64,000 bases of DNA from Bimastos eiseni. Taxonomy: Eukaryota; Annelida; Clitellata; Crassiclitellata; Lumbricidae. Where the stretch lies: positions 57,923,655 to 57,987,654 of the forward strand of contig OY365806.1 of NCBI GenBank assembly GCA_959347315.1. Direction: 5' to 3'. The notes below the pieces were generated by a model, which was not told the DNA's origin, ran no database searches, and saw nothing but the letters and a program-made list of their open reading frames with translations. This document shows, in pieces, positions 41,833-52,531 of this stretch (positions are counted from its first letter, which is position 1; the number at the start of each line of letters is the position of its first letter). The position numbers and the translations under genes are program-made.

Positions 41833-43216
41833 CACACGGTGATTCATTAAAAAACGTACCCCTAGATATTTAATTGTAACTCCGTCAAATATCGGTTTAT
41901 GTCAAAAAAATTTTAAGTGAACATAGAGGAATCAGTTCTGAATAGGAAGAAAGTTACAGTTTATGTTCAAATTGACCCCCTCGGGCAGTAACACACGCGC
42001 GAAGACGCCTACGCCACTGCCTGACTGACTCATCAATGATGCGCTGATCCATTTCATCCCATACCTCCACAATTCGGTGACGCAACTCGTCGACATCATG
42101 TATTCGATTTCTGTAGACTTTTTCCTGCATGACGCTCCATATCTTATAGTCCACTGGATTCAAATCAAGGCTATTAGGTGGCCAGTAATTAGGCGGGATG
42201 AAATCAGGTGTTTCAGTTTCGAGTAACGCAACGGTCTCCCGAGCTCTGTGCGCAGGAGCGCTATCCTGCTGGAAGATGAAATACTCCGTTATCTCACGAA
42301 TGTCAGGCAAGAGACCCTGCATTAGTAGAACATCTCTGTAATATTGTCCATTAATCTTAACACCTGGTTCGATTAAATGGATGTTCGTACGACCGAGTGC
42401 AGATACCCCGACAGATACCATAAGGGACTTGCTGAAAGTTGGTCGAGTCCGCAAAAGACGATTTGCTGGAACGTCTCTCTTCCTTGTACCGGCTGAGACA
42501 TAAATACGATCATTCTGACTGTTACTGGGTGCTGCCACAGTAAACAATTTCTCATCAGTAAACCAAATGAAATTCACTAAGCTTGCAGGATACAACCTCA
42601 GTAGCTGACGGGAACGTGTCAATCTTGCTTGCTTGTTGGCTGCTGTGAGTTCTTGAGCGTGTCGTTTCTTTAAACATCGCAAATGTAAATCATTCTTGAC
42701 AATTCTCCAAACTGATGTCTGACTGATTCCTATTTCTCGAGCAATTTGTCTCTGTGTGCGATGCGTTTGCGGCATATCTTCCTGGCTGAGCACCAGCGAT
42801 TCAACCTTTTCAGCATTGTCGGTTGTTGCTGCCGTACGCGGGCGGCCGCTGCCTGGTCGACGATGGAAAGACCCAGTTTTGTCGATCTTTGAAAGTAACG
42901 CATTTAATCCACCAAGAGTCCACTCTTTATCAGGAAATTTCTTTAGAAAACGTTTTGCACTGTACTTTTTATTCTTTCGTAAGAATGTAACAAATTGTTT
43001 ATCCTCTTCGGTAAACACCATTTTTTCGCGATATTTTCGTGACGTCATTAGTTTCGTCAATCGCGTTACGTCATTTTAGCTTGGTGTGTCAAATGATTTA
43101 TGTAGCACTTGAATAGAATATCAAGCATCATTATTCTGAAATTTCATTAAAATTAATGGTCATTTACCTGAGTTATGCTAACCTATGTAAGGTACGTTTT
43201 TTAATGAATCACCGTG
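41833..43216 (-). mobile_element. DD37D Tc1/mariner-type transposon, apparently intact
   Basis: Terminal inverted repeats of about 26 bp begin cacggtgattcattaaaaaa on the left and, inverted, the same on the right (43191-43216). TA follows the right end (43217-43218) and lies next to the left end (41831-41832), allowing two extra bases. A single uninterrupted transposase gene fills the element. The identical repeats and open gene suggest recent activity. Confidence 0.9.
41954..43060 (-). CDS. Mariner-type transposase, DD37D
   Basis: Intact 368-residue frame. Residues 15-60 and 100-125 form the two helix-turn-helix DNA-binding regions (second one RQIAREIGISQTSVWRIV), separated by a GRPR-type motif at 72-75. 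The catalytic triad is D169 (WFTDEK), D266 (FQQDSAPAH) and D304 (LNPVDY), with 37 residues between the last two, which places it in the DD37D group (maT-like) of the IS630-Tc1-mariner superfamily. Length agrees with the family. It cuts and pastes the element at TA. The start could also be the methionine at residue 5 or 14; the upstream one is used because the frame is open from there. It sits alone within its inverted repeats on the minus strand, with about 155 bp to the right end and 120 bp to the left. Confidence 0.93.
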   Translation of the reverse strand: MTKLMTSRKYREKMVFTEEDKQFVTFLRKNKKYSAKRFLKKFPDKEWTLGGLNALLSKIDKTGSFHRRPGSGRPRTAATTDNAEKVESLVLSQEDMPQTHRTQRQIAREIGISQTSVWRIVKNDLHLRCLKKRHAQELTAANKQARLTRSRQLLRLYPASLVNFIWFTDEKLFTVAAPSNSQNDRIYVSAGTRKRDVPANRLLRTRPTFSKSLMVSVGVSALGRTNIHLIEPGVKINGQYYRDVLLMQGLLPDIREITEYFIFQQDSAPAHRARETVALLETETPDFIPPNYWPPNSLDLNPVDYKIWSVMQEKVYRNRIHDVDELRHRIVEVWDEMDQRIIDESVRQWRRRLRACVTARGGQFEHKL

Positions 43217-43218
43217 TA

Positions 43219-44110
43219 GATTTACTGCAGAAAGACTAATCGCAGGAAATGCTGGTGATACTCGTGATGAAGAGACAACCGATGAGGAAGCAACCGACGA
43301 TGGAAATAAATTGACAAGGTGGTATCTACATGATTATAAAATGCCTGCGTAACATATACTCCGCCATCCGATTATCCTTCTAACATTTTGAATTTGAACT
43401 GGAGTCGCCTTACCAGTAACAAGCTGTTCCTTGGAACAGTAGGCTACGCATCAAAAGTCGTAAGCGGTCAACCAGATGCGATGATTGTGTGAATGCACTA
43501 TATAGATATAATAATATATATATAGTGAATTATTTCAACCGAAAAAGAATAACATCTATGGTAGCAATGTTACTTACAATAGCAATGCTGCACATGGTTA
43601 CTTATTATTTTAAGCAAAATTGCTATTATATTTTAGTTAGGCACCTAAAGCCTACCGTGACTATTGTAATTTTCTAGACGATGTAATGTCTGAAATTCTG
43701 CATAGTCGTTAACTGTTACAATAGGCCTAGTTATCTCTGAAACAATCTGCGTTTAATCAGGAGTCCGTCATCGACTCCTAGGCTTGGTAGGGGGGATTTC
43801 GCTTCCATCACGCTAGGGAGGATAGAAGCCCCTGGTCTACACTTGTTTCTCAATTTTGAGTCAATCTCTTTCACCTTCTTTGAGCAAGTTTGTTAATATC
43901 TTTGAACTGCATCTATCCTTCGCTGATCACACCTCCACCTGCATCCCCTGTACATGCGTGTCCTCCAATTGACAGCAACTATCTCTGGACAACCCATCTG
44001 ACACGACGCAGGGCTCGTGAATAGCGCTGCCAAATGCGACAACAGAGGTGGTACTTCATATGATGGTGTATGAAAAGGTTCCATGTGGTCCTCTTGGCAT
44101 TTTAAAGGAA
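43219..44110. other. Anonymous sequence
   Basis: No gene recognised. At 43765-43830 a stretch (tccgtcatc...agcccctgg) vaguely resembles the 9874-10013 MITE. Confidence 0.4.
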
Positions 44111-44134
44111 AGTTGGACTAGATAAATTAATTTA

Positions 44135-44460
44135 CCACCTCCCGTTGGAATTAAGCCAGAGAAATATCTCAAGGAATTGAAAAGAGAACTCGAAAAGCCA
44201 GATTATATGCACAAACTCATGCAGAAGAGAAACAGCTTCAATATACGAATCAGTACAACAAGAGAGCAAAACAAAAGAGTCTACAGTTGGTGAACAATCC
44301 ATTGTACTGTATCCGACGTCAACAAACAAATTATTATCACATTGGCATGGTCAATGTACTATTGTTGAGCGAAGATCAAAGTATTCTTATATGGTGAACA
44401 TGGGAAATGATGGGAGAAGGATTGTACACGCAAATAAAATCAGAAAGTACACTACAAGAG
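44135..44460 (+). pseudogene. Integrase C-terminal part
   Basis: Broken phases read YTNQYNKRAKQKSLQLGEQS and VLYPTSTNKLLSHWHGQC, the SH3-like 'LVL.P...NKL...W.GP' region of retroviral-type integrases, then VNMGNDGRRIVHANKIRKY. The catalytic core is absent. Confidence 0.65.
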
Positions 44461-45090
44461 CATTGAGTTGTAGATGGATTGTTGAAGAAAATGGAGATTT
44501 TGGTTCAGTGGTTGAAATTCCATTGAAAAGTGCAGAGCCAAGTGAAGAAAATCCATTAAATTTGTTTCCAGAACAAGTTCATCATTTAACATTGCTTCAA
44601 CAAAAACAACTGTTGGATGTGTTTAATAAATACAGTGATAGATAAACCTGGAGTATGTACACTGGTAGAACATGTAATTGAACTGAAGCCAGATTTTTGA
44701 GAAAAGGAGTTCGCAGCGTATCGAATTCCTTTGATTGATTCCTCAAGTTGAAAGGCAGCTCAAAGAAATGTTACAAGAAGGGATAATTAAGACTTCTTCA
44801 AGTCGAATGGCAAGTCCGTTGGTAATTGTCAAAAAAGAAGGATGGATCATTACGACTGGCTTTTTGATTATCGTTACATCCATTCTTTAAATATCCGATG
44901 CCTATGGTGAAAGATGTTTTGCACAAAGTTGGAAAGTCAAACTTTATTTCCATTTTGGACTGTCGAAGTGCCTATTATACATGCCCTGTGAAACAATCTG
45001 ATCAATGGAAAACTACTTTGGTTACACACAATGAATTGTATGGATTCACATGTGTACCATTGGTTGTTTTATATATTTTAATTCTGACCA
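44391..45090 (+). pseudogene. Linker and RT N-terminus of the IN-RT gypsy
   Basis: The frame 44391-44645 continues without break from the integrase tail (VHANKIRKY) through an acidic linker to LLQQKQLLDVFNKYSD. After a frameshift follow KPGVCTLVEHVIELKPDF, then VERQLKEMLQEGIIKTSSSR and MASPLVIVKKEG, the conserved RT start. Further pieces reach the 'DCRSAYYTCPVKQSD..KT' block (catalytic motif A region). The YxDD part is missing. Confidence 0.65.
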
Positions 45091-45159
45091 GCCATTTAAT
45101 TTGCATTGTGATAGCAATGATTTTGCATGGGTATTGTGTTGACATAATTGCATAATGTA

Positions 45160-47315
45160 GGTAGGAGTTGAATGTTCTGTGAAACAATTTCGATCCAAGA
45201 AAATGATCGAAAATTCACATTTACACCCATCATAGTCCTTTTACCTAGGCCTACATTCGGGACTTTTGGAGTAGGCCTACAAATCAGCAGTCGCGCTTGT
45301 TTTTGTTCACAAATAAATTGCCTTAGTGCACTGAACTTGCCATATAAACAAGTTAAAATAACACGTGATCAAAAGAAGGTTTTTGACTGAAGTAGCATTA
45401 TTTTAGATGATCTTATCAGTGATAATACGTTCAAATTTACTCTTCCGAATATCCGAATGTAAGACGATCACTAATTGGCTGCCACGTTGCCGCTTCATAT
45501 CCTTTCCATGTTAGTCCCATGTTACACTATGCATTTCTGAGCTTAGTATTTCAAAAATATTGAAGAAATTCTATTATAAATAAGTGTAGCTCTTGAAGTA
45601 TCAAGTCATACCTCTTTAGTTCTTTATCCTGGTTATACCATATACATAACGGTTACCGTACCTTATCTTCGGCATGTAGTCTACAGCTCTGGCAGGTCTT
45701 TGAATTCGTGATACTGACATAATAATAAAAGTATTTGACGCAGGCAACAATTCAATCTATGTCATAATTGACTAGGACACGTAGGCCTACCTCTGCAAAG
45801 GGACACAGTGCTATGTCAAAGAGGAGGCACTAGGAAAAAGAGGAGGGCACGCAAAACTATTCGCGCTTCGTGCTTTTTAGTGCGATTTTGGTCAACTTGA
45901 ACTTGGATTGGTAATAATAATACTTGTAAATCCAGCTTCTGCTTCAGCAACAACTCGAGCTATTTTAATCAATCCAACTTTCATTTCAGAAAGCATTATC
46001 TTCATCTCTTTATGGCCTATTATCTATTTAGGAAGAATTTTTTCAGCATTCCTACTTCTAGTTAGGCCTAAGCATTATAGTTATCATCAATCAAATTTAG
46101 TTTTATTATCCGAACTGGGTTTTCTAATGTATTTTTTTACGAAGCCAAGTTTTCTATTTAGGCCTACACGGTTTCAATAAAGCCGTAGACATTCTTGATT
46201 TTTTGCAAGCCTGTCTCTTGTTAGGCGTGTTTTTCTCTTAGCTTAATTTATATTGATCCACAAAATTATGGAATGCTAAGTTAGAATTTCTACCATTAGA
46301 AGCTGAGAAAACACCGCTCCAATCCGCAGTCTAAAGCAGATTATTAAACGTGAGCAGCTGTTAATCAACCTTTCTTGACCGTGCCATGAATTTCACATGC
46401 CACATAAATTGGAGGGTGGTCGAATATGTGATTAAATATTATCGCTGAAGCTGCGTCGTCAATGAGTTCGAAAATATATTCCTGGGCGATCCGCGTTTGT
46501 TTCACAATGGTGGATATTAAATGGTGCTGACTGCTGAGAGAGAATATTGTAAAACGCTGAGTCCATTTGAGTAGATCGATACTGAAATCGCCAAAAAATG
46601 TCGGCTGTGAGTTTCTCTAGCATATGCTCAAAATTTTAATTAAGTGGGTTTTTGGTCGTAACCTGGAACTCTACAGGTAACGCTGGCCACGCAGTCCCTA
46701 CCAGACGTCATTTTGATTTTCATAAAGAGGCTGTCAATCTCCTTTACGCTACATGCGATTAGGTTTGGTCTAAGATAACCTACCAGAGAATGTGGGTGTG
46801 GTGTGTATTTCACTACTGAATGTATAGGCTACAATAGTTATTATTCTCACAGAGATGAAAAATATGTTAATAATTATGCCCCTCTACTTTTCAGAACATT
46901 TAGACAGGATTACCTGCAAACCTGAAAAGACGTGTAAACTTCTCGAATAGTCATGACGTAATAATAGCATCTACGTTTTACTCCGTGACCTTGGACTCTT
47001 CTGCCAGTATGAGGTCATTAATTTTAAACGGGTCTTGCTCAAACAATTATGACTGGAGAACCATAGACTTCATATCTTTTAGTCGCAAGATCAAAACATC
47101 CCTTCTCTCGTGGGATGGGTTTCTTTGGATGACAGCATAGGAAAATTAACACTTCTCCTGAGGTTTCTCCAGCACAGATCTGAAGGTGGAATTGGCTTAC
47201 ATGTGACACTTCAATGTGTTCTTGCTCCATATTCGATCCGGTCTTCTGACTGTATAAATCTCCCTATTTCGTTAATGAGATTTTGTTACTTCGCTGTCAT
47301 GGCAACCTCATTGTG
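45160..47315. other. Anonymous sequence with one decayed array
   Basis: At 45930-46180 variants of the 40-bp 'aatccagcttctgcttca' motif recur (compare 32590-32910). Otherwise nothing recognised. Confidence 0.45.
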
Positions 47316-47328
47316 TCCAGAGCTCTGC

Positions 47329-47410
47329 TCTGATTGGCTACTACCGGTTTCTTTTTGGCCAGAATACAAATAAAAAGCGGTTGGGTCCTGTCTTGGCCTC
47401 AGTTCTCTCC
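47329..47410 (+). promoter_or_regulatory. Promoter-like block of gene copy C
   Basis: ctgattggctactaccggtt, aatacaaataaaaagcggtt and gtcttggcctcagttctctc; near-identical to copy B over about 110 bp up to the ATG. Confidence 0.55.
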
Positions 47411-47443
47411 ATGTTTCAAGAAGACCAGAAGAACAACGAGGAG

Positions 47444-47461
47444 ATGGAAGACTACTATTAG
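47444..47461 (+). pseudogene. Gene copy C, exon 1 remnant
   Basis: The ATG of copies A and B is conserved (47444-47446), but an ACT/ATT trinucleotide expansion introduces TAG after five codons. With an unspliced or altered start the copy cannot make the family protein. Confidence 0.45.
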
Positions 47462-47527
47462 ACTATTATTACTATTAGACTACTATTATTATTGGTAATA
47501 ATAATAATTATAATAATAATAATAAAA

Positions 47528-47874
47528 ATGCAACTGTGGTGGACACAGTGGCCGCTTCTTATATCCCCGAGACAGCTTCCACAGCTGGAGGAGCGGCGGA
47601 GATAGCAGCCACAAGGAAACACACAAAATATTCTGAGCTAGAGAAGAAATACACTTTTGTTGCAATCGCTATAGAAACCTTCGGTACCCTCAATAGTGAG
47701 GGCCTCGCCTTTCTGTCTGAGACTGGACGCCGACTTTCGACAACCACCGGTGACACCCGAGAGACAAACTTCCTTTTCCAGAACTTGTCGGCATTGATCC
47801 AACGTTTCAATGCGGTGGCTTTTCAGGGCACTATGTCAAGATTACAATCCACTGACAAGCGGCGACCCAGATAG
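47528..47874 (+). pseudogene. LINE C-terminal ORF fragment 1 in intron of copy C
   Basis: Begins in an (AAT)n tract directly at the codons for ATVVDTVAASY, equivalent to WDVTVPDTYAKSHL of the next ORF, and runs 112 residues through ETFGTLNSEGLAFLSETGRR and ETNFLFQNLSALIQRFNA to a stop at 47872. Only the part after the nuclease core is present. It is a different subfamily from the ORF 100 bp downstream. Confidence 0.7.
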
Positions 47875-47972
47875 CCTGATGACAGATCCGTTGGCAATGC
47901 CAATGATGAATAACACCATAACAATAATAATAGTAATAATAATAATAATAATAATAATTAGCCCTCGAGGAC

Positions 47973-49241
47973 ATGACCTTGTTGGGTGCACCTCTAATTT
48001 CAGGTCCAGCTGTGAACATGGTCGTTAATTCAAAGGCCAATGACCTCGAGAGGGCAATCGGAAGATTGTCCTTGCTTTATACACATGACGCTCTGGTTCT
48101 GCTGAGTGTACCGAAGCTCTTGTACAGTCTGCGCACAGCCGTCTGCGCTGATTGCCCGGGCTTGGCTCGGTTTGATCAACTGCTGAGAGAAGGACTGTCA
48201 ACCATTTTAAATGTGGACCTTGACGATGACCGCTGGCTCCAGGCTTCTTTGCCGGTGAGAGATGGTGGTCTGGGAGTTCGTTGTGCATCTACGCTGGCAC
48301 TTTCTGCCTTTCTGGCTTCTGCTGCTAGTACAAGCGAACTCCAGGCATGCATCCTACCAACAGAGTCTGCTGAGGAACCATATGAACTTGCGAGTTCAGC
48401 ACTCAACGCTTGGAAGACCCTGACAGATGCAGAACCACCAACAGGAGCAGCAAGTTATCGCCAGAAAGAATGGGACCTCCGATTCACAGACAAGGCATGG
48501 AAAGGTCTGCTGGATTCCAATAACAATCCATGCGACCGTGCTCGCCTGCTGGCCTCACGAGCACCTCATTCTGGAGACTGGATGCTAGCGCCCCCTGTGA
48601 CTGCCCTAGGCCTGCGCCTCTCAAACGAGGATGTACGACTGGCAGCCGGGTTGAGGCTAGGAACGACACTCTGCGAGCCACATTTGTGTCACCAATGTCA
48701 AGAGAGCGTCGACGCAAAAGGGCTCCATGGACTAATTTGTAGAAGAGGCAGCGGAAAACATCAACGACACAGCACGTTGAACGATGTCATCTGGAGAGCT
48801 CTTGGCAGGGCGAAGATTCCAGCGCAAAAGGAACCTCTCGGCTTGCTAAGAGAAGATGGAAAGCGACCGGACGGCGTCACGCTCATTCCTTGGACACGTG
48901 GTCGATGTCTGGCATGGGATGTGACAGTGCCCGACACCTACGCCAAGTCACATCTTGTCGACACATCTATCAGAGCTGGCGAAGCAGCCGAACGCGCAGC
49001 TAAGACGAAGAGGGCCAAGTATTCCACCATAACCAACACCCACGACTTCGTAGCCCTCTCCTTGGAATCCGGCGGCGCTTGGAGCAGTGAAGGACTGGAG
49101 TTCATCTCAGAGTTGGGTAGTCGAACGAGTGCTGCAACCCACGATCCAATGGAGACGTCATTTCTGTTCCAACGTATCTCAGTTGTCCTTCAGCGTGGGA
49201 ACGCAGCCTGCTTCTTCGGGACATTGCCAACACTCCATTAG
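47973..49241 (+). CDS. LINE ORF C-terminal part with Cys/His finger and putative restriction-like nuclease
   Basis: Open frame of 422 residues, 5'-truncated (RT catalytic domain absent). Residues 40-56 (HDALVLLSVPKLLYSLRT) and 93-118 (PVRDGGLGVR..LALSAFLASAA) are the post-RT region of a non-LTR element. Residues 239-256 hold a C-x2-C-x9-H-x3-C cluster, followed by RHSTLND. Residues 299-316 carry RPDGVTLIPW...LAWDVTV, resembling the PD...D-x-T/K core of restriction-like endonucleases that some LINE clades use instead of an AP endonuclease. The assignment to a clade is not certain. It has no stop or frameshift, unlike the copies at 20.9 and 26.0 kb, so this copy is the youngest. It lies in the intron of gene copy C and is followed by (AAT)n. 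Confidence 0.7.
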   Translation: MTLLGAPLISGPAVNMVVNSKANDLERAIGRLSLLYTHDALVLLSVPKLLYSLRTAVCADCPGLARFDQLLREGLSTILNVDLDDDRWLQASLPVRDGGLGVRCASTLALSAFLASAASTSELQACILPTESAEEPYELASSALNAWKTLTDAEPPTGAASYRQKEWDLRFTDKAWKGLLDSNNNPCDRARLLASRAPHSGDWMLAPPVTALGLRLSNEDVRLAAGLRLGTTLCEPHLCHQCQESVDAKGLHGLICRRGSGKHQRHSTLNDVIWRALGRAKIPAQKEPLGLLREDGKRPDGVTLIPWTRGRCLAWDVTVPDTYAKSHLVDTSIRAGEAAERAAKTKRAKYSTITNTHDFVALSLESGGAWSSEGLEFISELGSRTSAATHDPMETSFLFQRISVVLQRGNAACFFGTLPTLH

Positions 49242-49254
49242 CTCATCATGGGCG

Positions 49255-49350
49255 ATAACATAATAATAATAATAATAATAATAATTTGAAACTCCAAGCG
49301 ATTGCTTAGCATAATAATAATAATAATAATAATAACAATAATAAAGACAA
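49255..49350 (+). repeat. (AAT)n arrays in intron of copy C
   Basis: Two arrays, 49259-49283 and 49311-49343. The following 220 bp (gacaacta... to gaataaagat) match 39943-40175 in copy B. Confidence 0.85.
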
Positions 49351-49575
49351 CTATGAGGTGCCGTATCGTGACCATAAAAGCAACTACATGTAACAATCGG
49401 GATACGTTTTAGCGTAGATTTGACTAATAGCTCATTCTGGGCGAAGAGAGCTGCCTTGGAGCGCTATCTTCGGCCAGGATAAGGTCAAATCTGCAAGAGA
49501 TCAGGGCTGGAGTAGGCAAATTATGTTGCGTAGATGTTGTTAGGTTTAAATTTTATTATGTGGAACGAATAAAGA
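49345..49575 (+). repeat. Intronic block shared by copies B and C
   Basis: Aligned with 39943-40175: gacaac.ta, aacaatcgg, 'ctaatagct.attctgg', 'ggccaggataaggtcaaa' and gaataaagat. The second half also matches the intron start of copy A on the minus strand (25500-25586), so it belongs to the ancestral intron. Confidence 0.75.
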
Positions 49576-49730
49576 TTCATTCATTCATTCATTTCGAAAA
49601 TTTATACAGCGCCCTTCAAAGATCTGGTTATTATTTCAACTAAATGTAGGCTTATTCACTTGTAATAGGTTGCTACTCTATACGACGTTTACTTATAGGG
49701 AAGAGTTTTGTGTTCTTGTTTGTTGTGCAG

Positions 49731-50150
49731 GAAGAAGTTGAAGACCCGGGATACGAAAACAAGGATGAACGGAGAGCGAGGTCTCGCAGCAACCGTCGTG
49801 CTGTCTCCGGAGCGGAGATCGAAGAAGACCGTGAGTCTGGGAACGATCTGGAAGATGAGGAGGACGAGTATGAAAACAATTGCAGAGGCTTTGGAGGGCT
49901 TCGATCAAATTTCAAGATCCGCCAGGAGGAGAAGACGGGGCTGGTGAGGGAGCCATCGCCGACGACGACGAAGCCACGGACGCCGCCGCCGACGACGACG
50001 CCGCCACCACTAGACGCCATCGGTCGGACCTCCCTACCTCCCTACCTCCCTTCCCTGACTGAGGAGAATAGCGGAAAGGAAAAGACCCAAGCGACGGCTA
50101 TGAACTCACACTCAGACGATAAAGTCTATTGTTCGATCAAACAAATTTAA
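49731..50150 (+). CDS. Gene copy C, exon 2
   Basis: After the acceptor tgttgtgcag (49721-49730), phase 0 is open for 139 residues to TAA at 50148-50150: EEVEDPGYENKDERRARSRS, a second acidic stretch (EDEEDEYENN), a basic piece and a Thr/Pro-rich part (PTTTKPRTPPPTTTPPP). The opening matches A and B. In the Thr/Pro part, the phase used by copy A would instead give an uninterrupted Arg-rich tail ending at the same TAG position, so a one-base shift has probably changed the ending. The poly(A) signal is degraded. Unknown function; likely a degenerating copy. Confidence 0.45.
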   Translation, partial: EEVEDPGYENKDERRARSRSNRRAVSGAEIEEDRESGNDLEDEEDEYENNCRGFGGLRSNFKIRQEEKTGLVREPSPTTTKPRTPPPTTTPPPLDAIGRTSLPPYLPSLTEENSGKEKTQATAMNSHSDDKVYCSIKQI

Positions 50151-50164
50151 ATGAATGTTACGTG

Positions 50165-51299
50165 CCTTCTTCTTCGTAGGTTATAGTATAGGCTGTCTAG
50201 AATCTTTGGCTTCACAGGGTTCCCTTGAGATGTCTTAGAGATCTTAGGCTAAAGTGGGCCTATCGCAGCATGTTTGATCTTATTTATCTTGTATTAGGAC
50301 TTAAGATTTCTAATGGATGGCTTTGGCTTTAGTACACATTCATCTGACACTATCGTGTATTATGATTCCAAAATTATATACAGTGAACTGACCAACATCA
50401 ATCCTGAACGATCATCAAAATAGCAATAATAATAATAATAATAATTTTTTTTAAATTTCAAACTAACAACGCAAATATATCTAATGAAAGCAAGTTAATC
50501 TAACAATTCTAATCAAAATAATGAAACCAGCTTATTAATGAGCGTTGTTTCAAATCAGATGAGTCGTAAAAGATGACGGACATAATTTGGTTTCCAAATA
50601 GACCTGCAAGAGACGTGAGGTTGAGCGAAATTTAAAGGCCTTTTATTGGATGAATCAGAGCAAGATTTCTTGAGGAGGTAAAGCGCTACTCTTGAATGGA
50701 AATCTTAACGTAGCACAAGCGTACCAGAACATTAAAATGGTTCACAACATGCACATAGCACTTCGTTCATTAGAATCATAGCAAGTTTAAGGCTGCGATA
50801 GCGTCCACTATCATCCAAACCATCCTTAAAGTCTGCAGAATAGTTGCCGTATTTTTTCCTACGATTCTTGCGATAATTTCTACCTATACGCTTTAATCGC
50901 CTTGCTTTGAGCTAATTTACAGCAAGGGAACTCTCAGCAAGTTCATGGAAACCATGAAGACATTACCTGAAAGCGATTGAGTGAAGAGCTACAGATTGGA
51001 GACAGGTGAAGATGGTTGAACGACGGGAATGGTATAGACGAACAAATAATGTGCGGACTTCAAGAGGAAGAAGATCACATGGATATGAAACAAAATTTGT
51101 CCTGGAAATGAAATGAAAACGTCACCAGATGGCTATCAGGAAAGAAGATATCACGTGCCCACACAATCATCCGACTATTTGTTCTTTACATATGGCAACG
51201 GCAATTGTAATGGAAAATTTATATGGCGCCACTTGTGTAGGTTTTGTTGCCATCTCCAGCGCGTATCTAACGTTTTCAAATTTGGACCTTTAACATTTA
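50165..51299. other. Anonymous sequence
   Basis: The first 120 bp still resemble the region downstream of copy B (gagatgtcttagaga at 50228 and 40710). Beyond that nothing recognised; (AAT)n at 50425-50446. Confidence 0.5.
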
Positions 51300-51307
51300 C
51301 TGCATAC

Positions 51308-51589
51308 CAGAGGTGTAACAAGCGGGGGGCAGAGGGGCACCGGCCCCCAGTTTCAAAACTGGGGCAAAGCCCCCTTCCAGTTTTAGTGTTCAGTGCCCCC
51401 CAAATCGGTTTTTTATGTTTCTTCAATGGCTTTTTAAGATGACCTCTGTTAAGATAATTTGTGTCCCCCATTTTTCAAATTTCTGGGGAGGCAAAATTCA
51501 AAAGGTGGGGGGCAACAAAATTTCTTGCGCTTTCCGCAATATTTTTTGAAATTATGTCCCCCACTTTTCAAAACCTTGTTACACCTCTG
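51308..51589. mobile_element. GC-rich-ended MITE (copy 3)
   Basis: Ends cagaggtgtaacaagcgggg and, inverted, cagaggtgtaacaagg. Flanks ctgcatac (51300-51307) and ctgtgtat (51590-51597) match at 5 of 8, all differences being transitions. Confidence 0.85.
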
Positions 51590-51597
51590 CTGTGTAT

Positions 51598-52531
51598 AAT
51601 CCAAATTACGATCACTCATTATCAGCTCGTTTTAAATTGAATTTAATGTTCTACTTCTCATCTTTTTAAAGCTCTACGCGCCTCTGTGGTGAGTCAGAGA
51701 CAGAGTTAGGTCATGACCTCAGCTCTTCCTACGTAAACTTTTCGGCAATTTCAAGGCATTCAATTTCCTTATAAATTCTTTCCACTTATACAAATTCAAA
51801 ATTTCACAAATAACACACAGAAAATAGATTCATTATTGTAGGCTTATTGATGACGACTTTGAGGCTCGATTCATCTATCCGACAACATAATGATGACCTA
51901 CGACCCCGGTTGCACAATGCTCCCCAACCGAGTAAATGTAACCGGAAATATATTTATACACTCGTGTTCATAATATATCTACTGCAAACACTTAGTCTAC
52001 CCATTTTAATCATTATTATACAAATTCTTCTGCTTCTGAAATGGTACTATAGGCCTGGTGCGTCTATGTCAACTAGAGTCTTGAATAAACCAATATTTGT
52101 AGATTGATTGATTGATTGATTGAAGTAGCAAAAAAGACTGGAAGTTATACACTATGAGCTGAGTCATGACGTATAACTCTATATAAGCCTATCGGAATTA
52201 GCCTAAAACACAAACCGGCCTGATTATATTTATGTTAGACTGAGGCCTATTTCTGAATAGGCCTACATCAAGTATAAAAGCTAGTACTGTATAATTATGA
52301 TTATTATGTGAAAGCGTACATAGATGCATGACCTTCAATTTAAAATGGACGTGTCTCCTTCAGACTGTTGGCTGTTGCACATTCCTTAGCCCGTGCAATG
52401 TGAATTATTAAAATTCGTTGAATATCGAGACAACAGGTGTCAACGTGTGTATAATAAGTATGCATGATGCATCAGTGAACGCATTCAGATGAACATGTAG
52501 TCTTGCATTGCACTGCCGGATGTACAATGTA
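51598..52531. other. Anonymous sequence
   Basis: No gene recognised; a (ttga)n tract at 52103-52123. Confidence 0.45.

Larger units (their letters stand above)
44120..45090 (+). mobile_element. Ty3/gypsy fragment with integrase upstream of RT (Gmr1-like order)
   Basis: Reading left to right: the end of an integrase, a linker, and the start of a reverse transcriptase, without RT before the integrase. Normal Ty3/gypsy elements have RT-RNase H-IN. IN before RT, as in Ty1/copia, is known for the Gmr1-like group of deuterostome Ty3/gypsy elements. No LTRs found; both ends are truncated and several frameshifts are present. Confidence 0.65.

Noticed and set aside
43765..43830. Fourth copy of the cag.ggcgtc MITE
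   Set aside because: Only a vague similarity (agcccctgg end); no inverted ends or target duplication could be shown.
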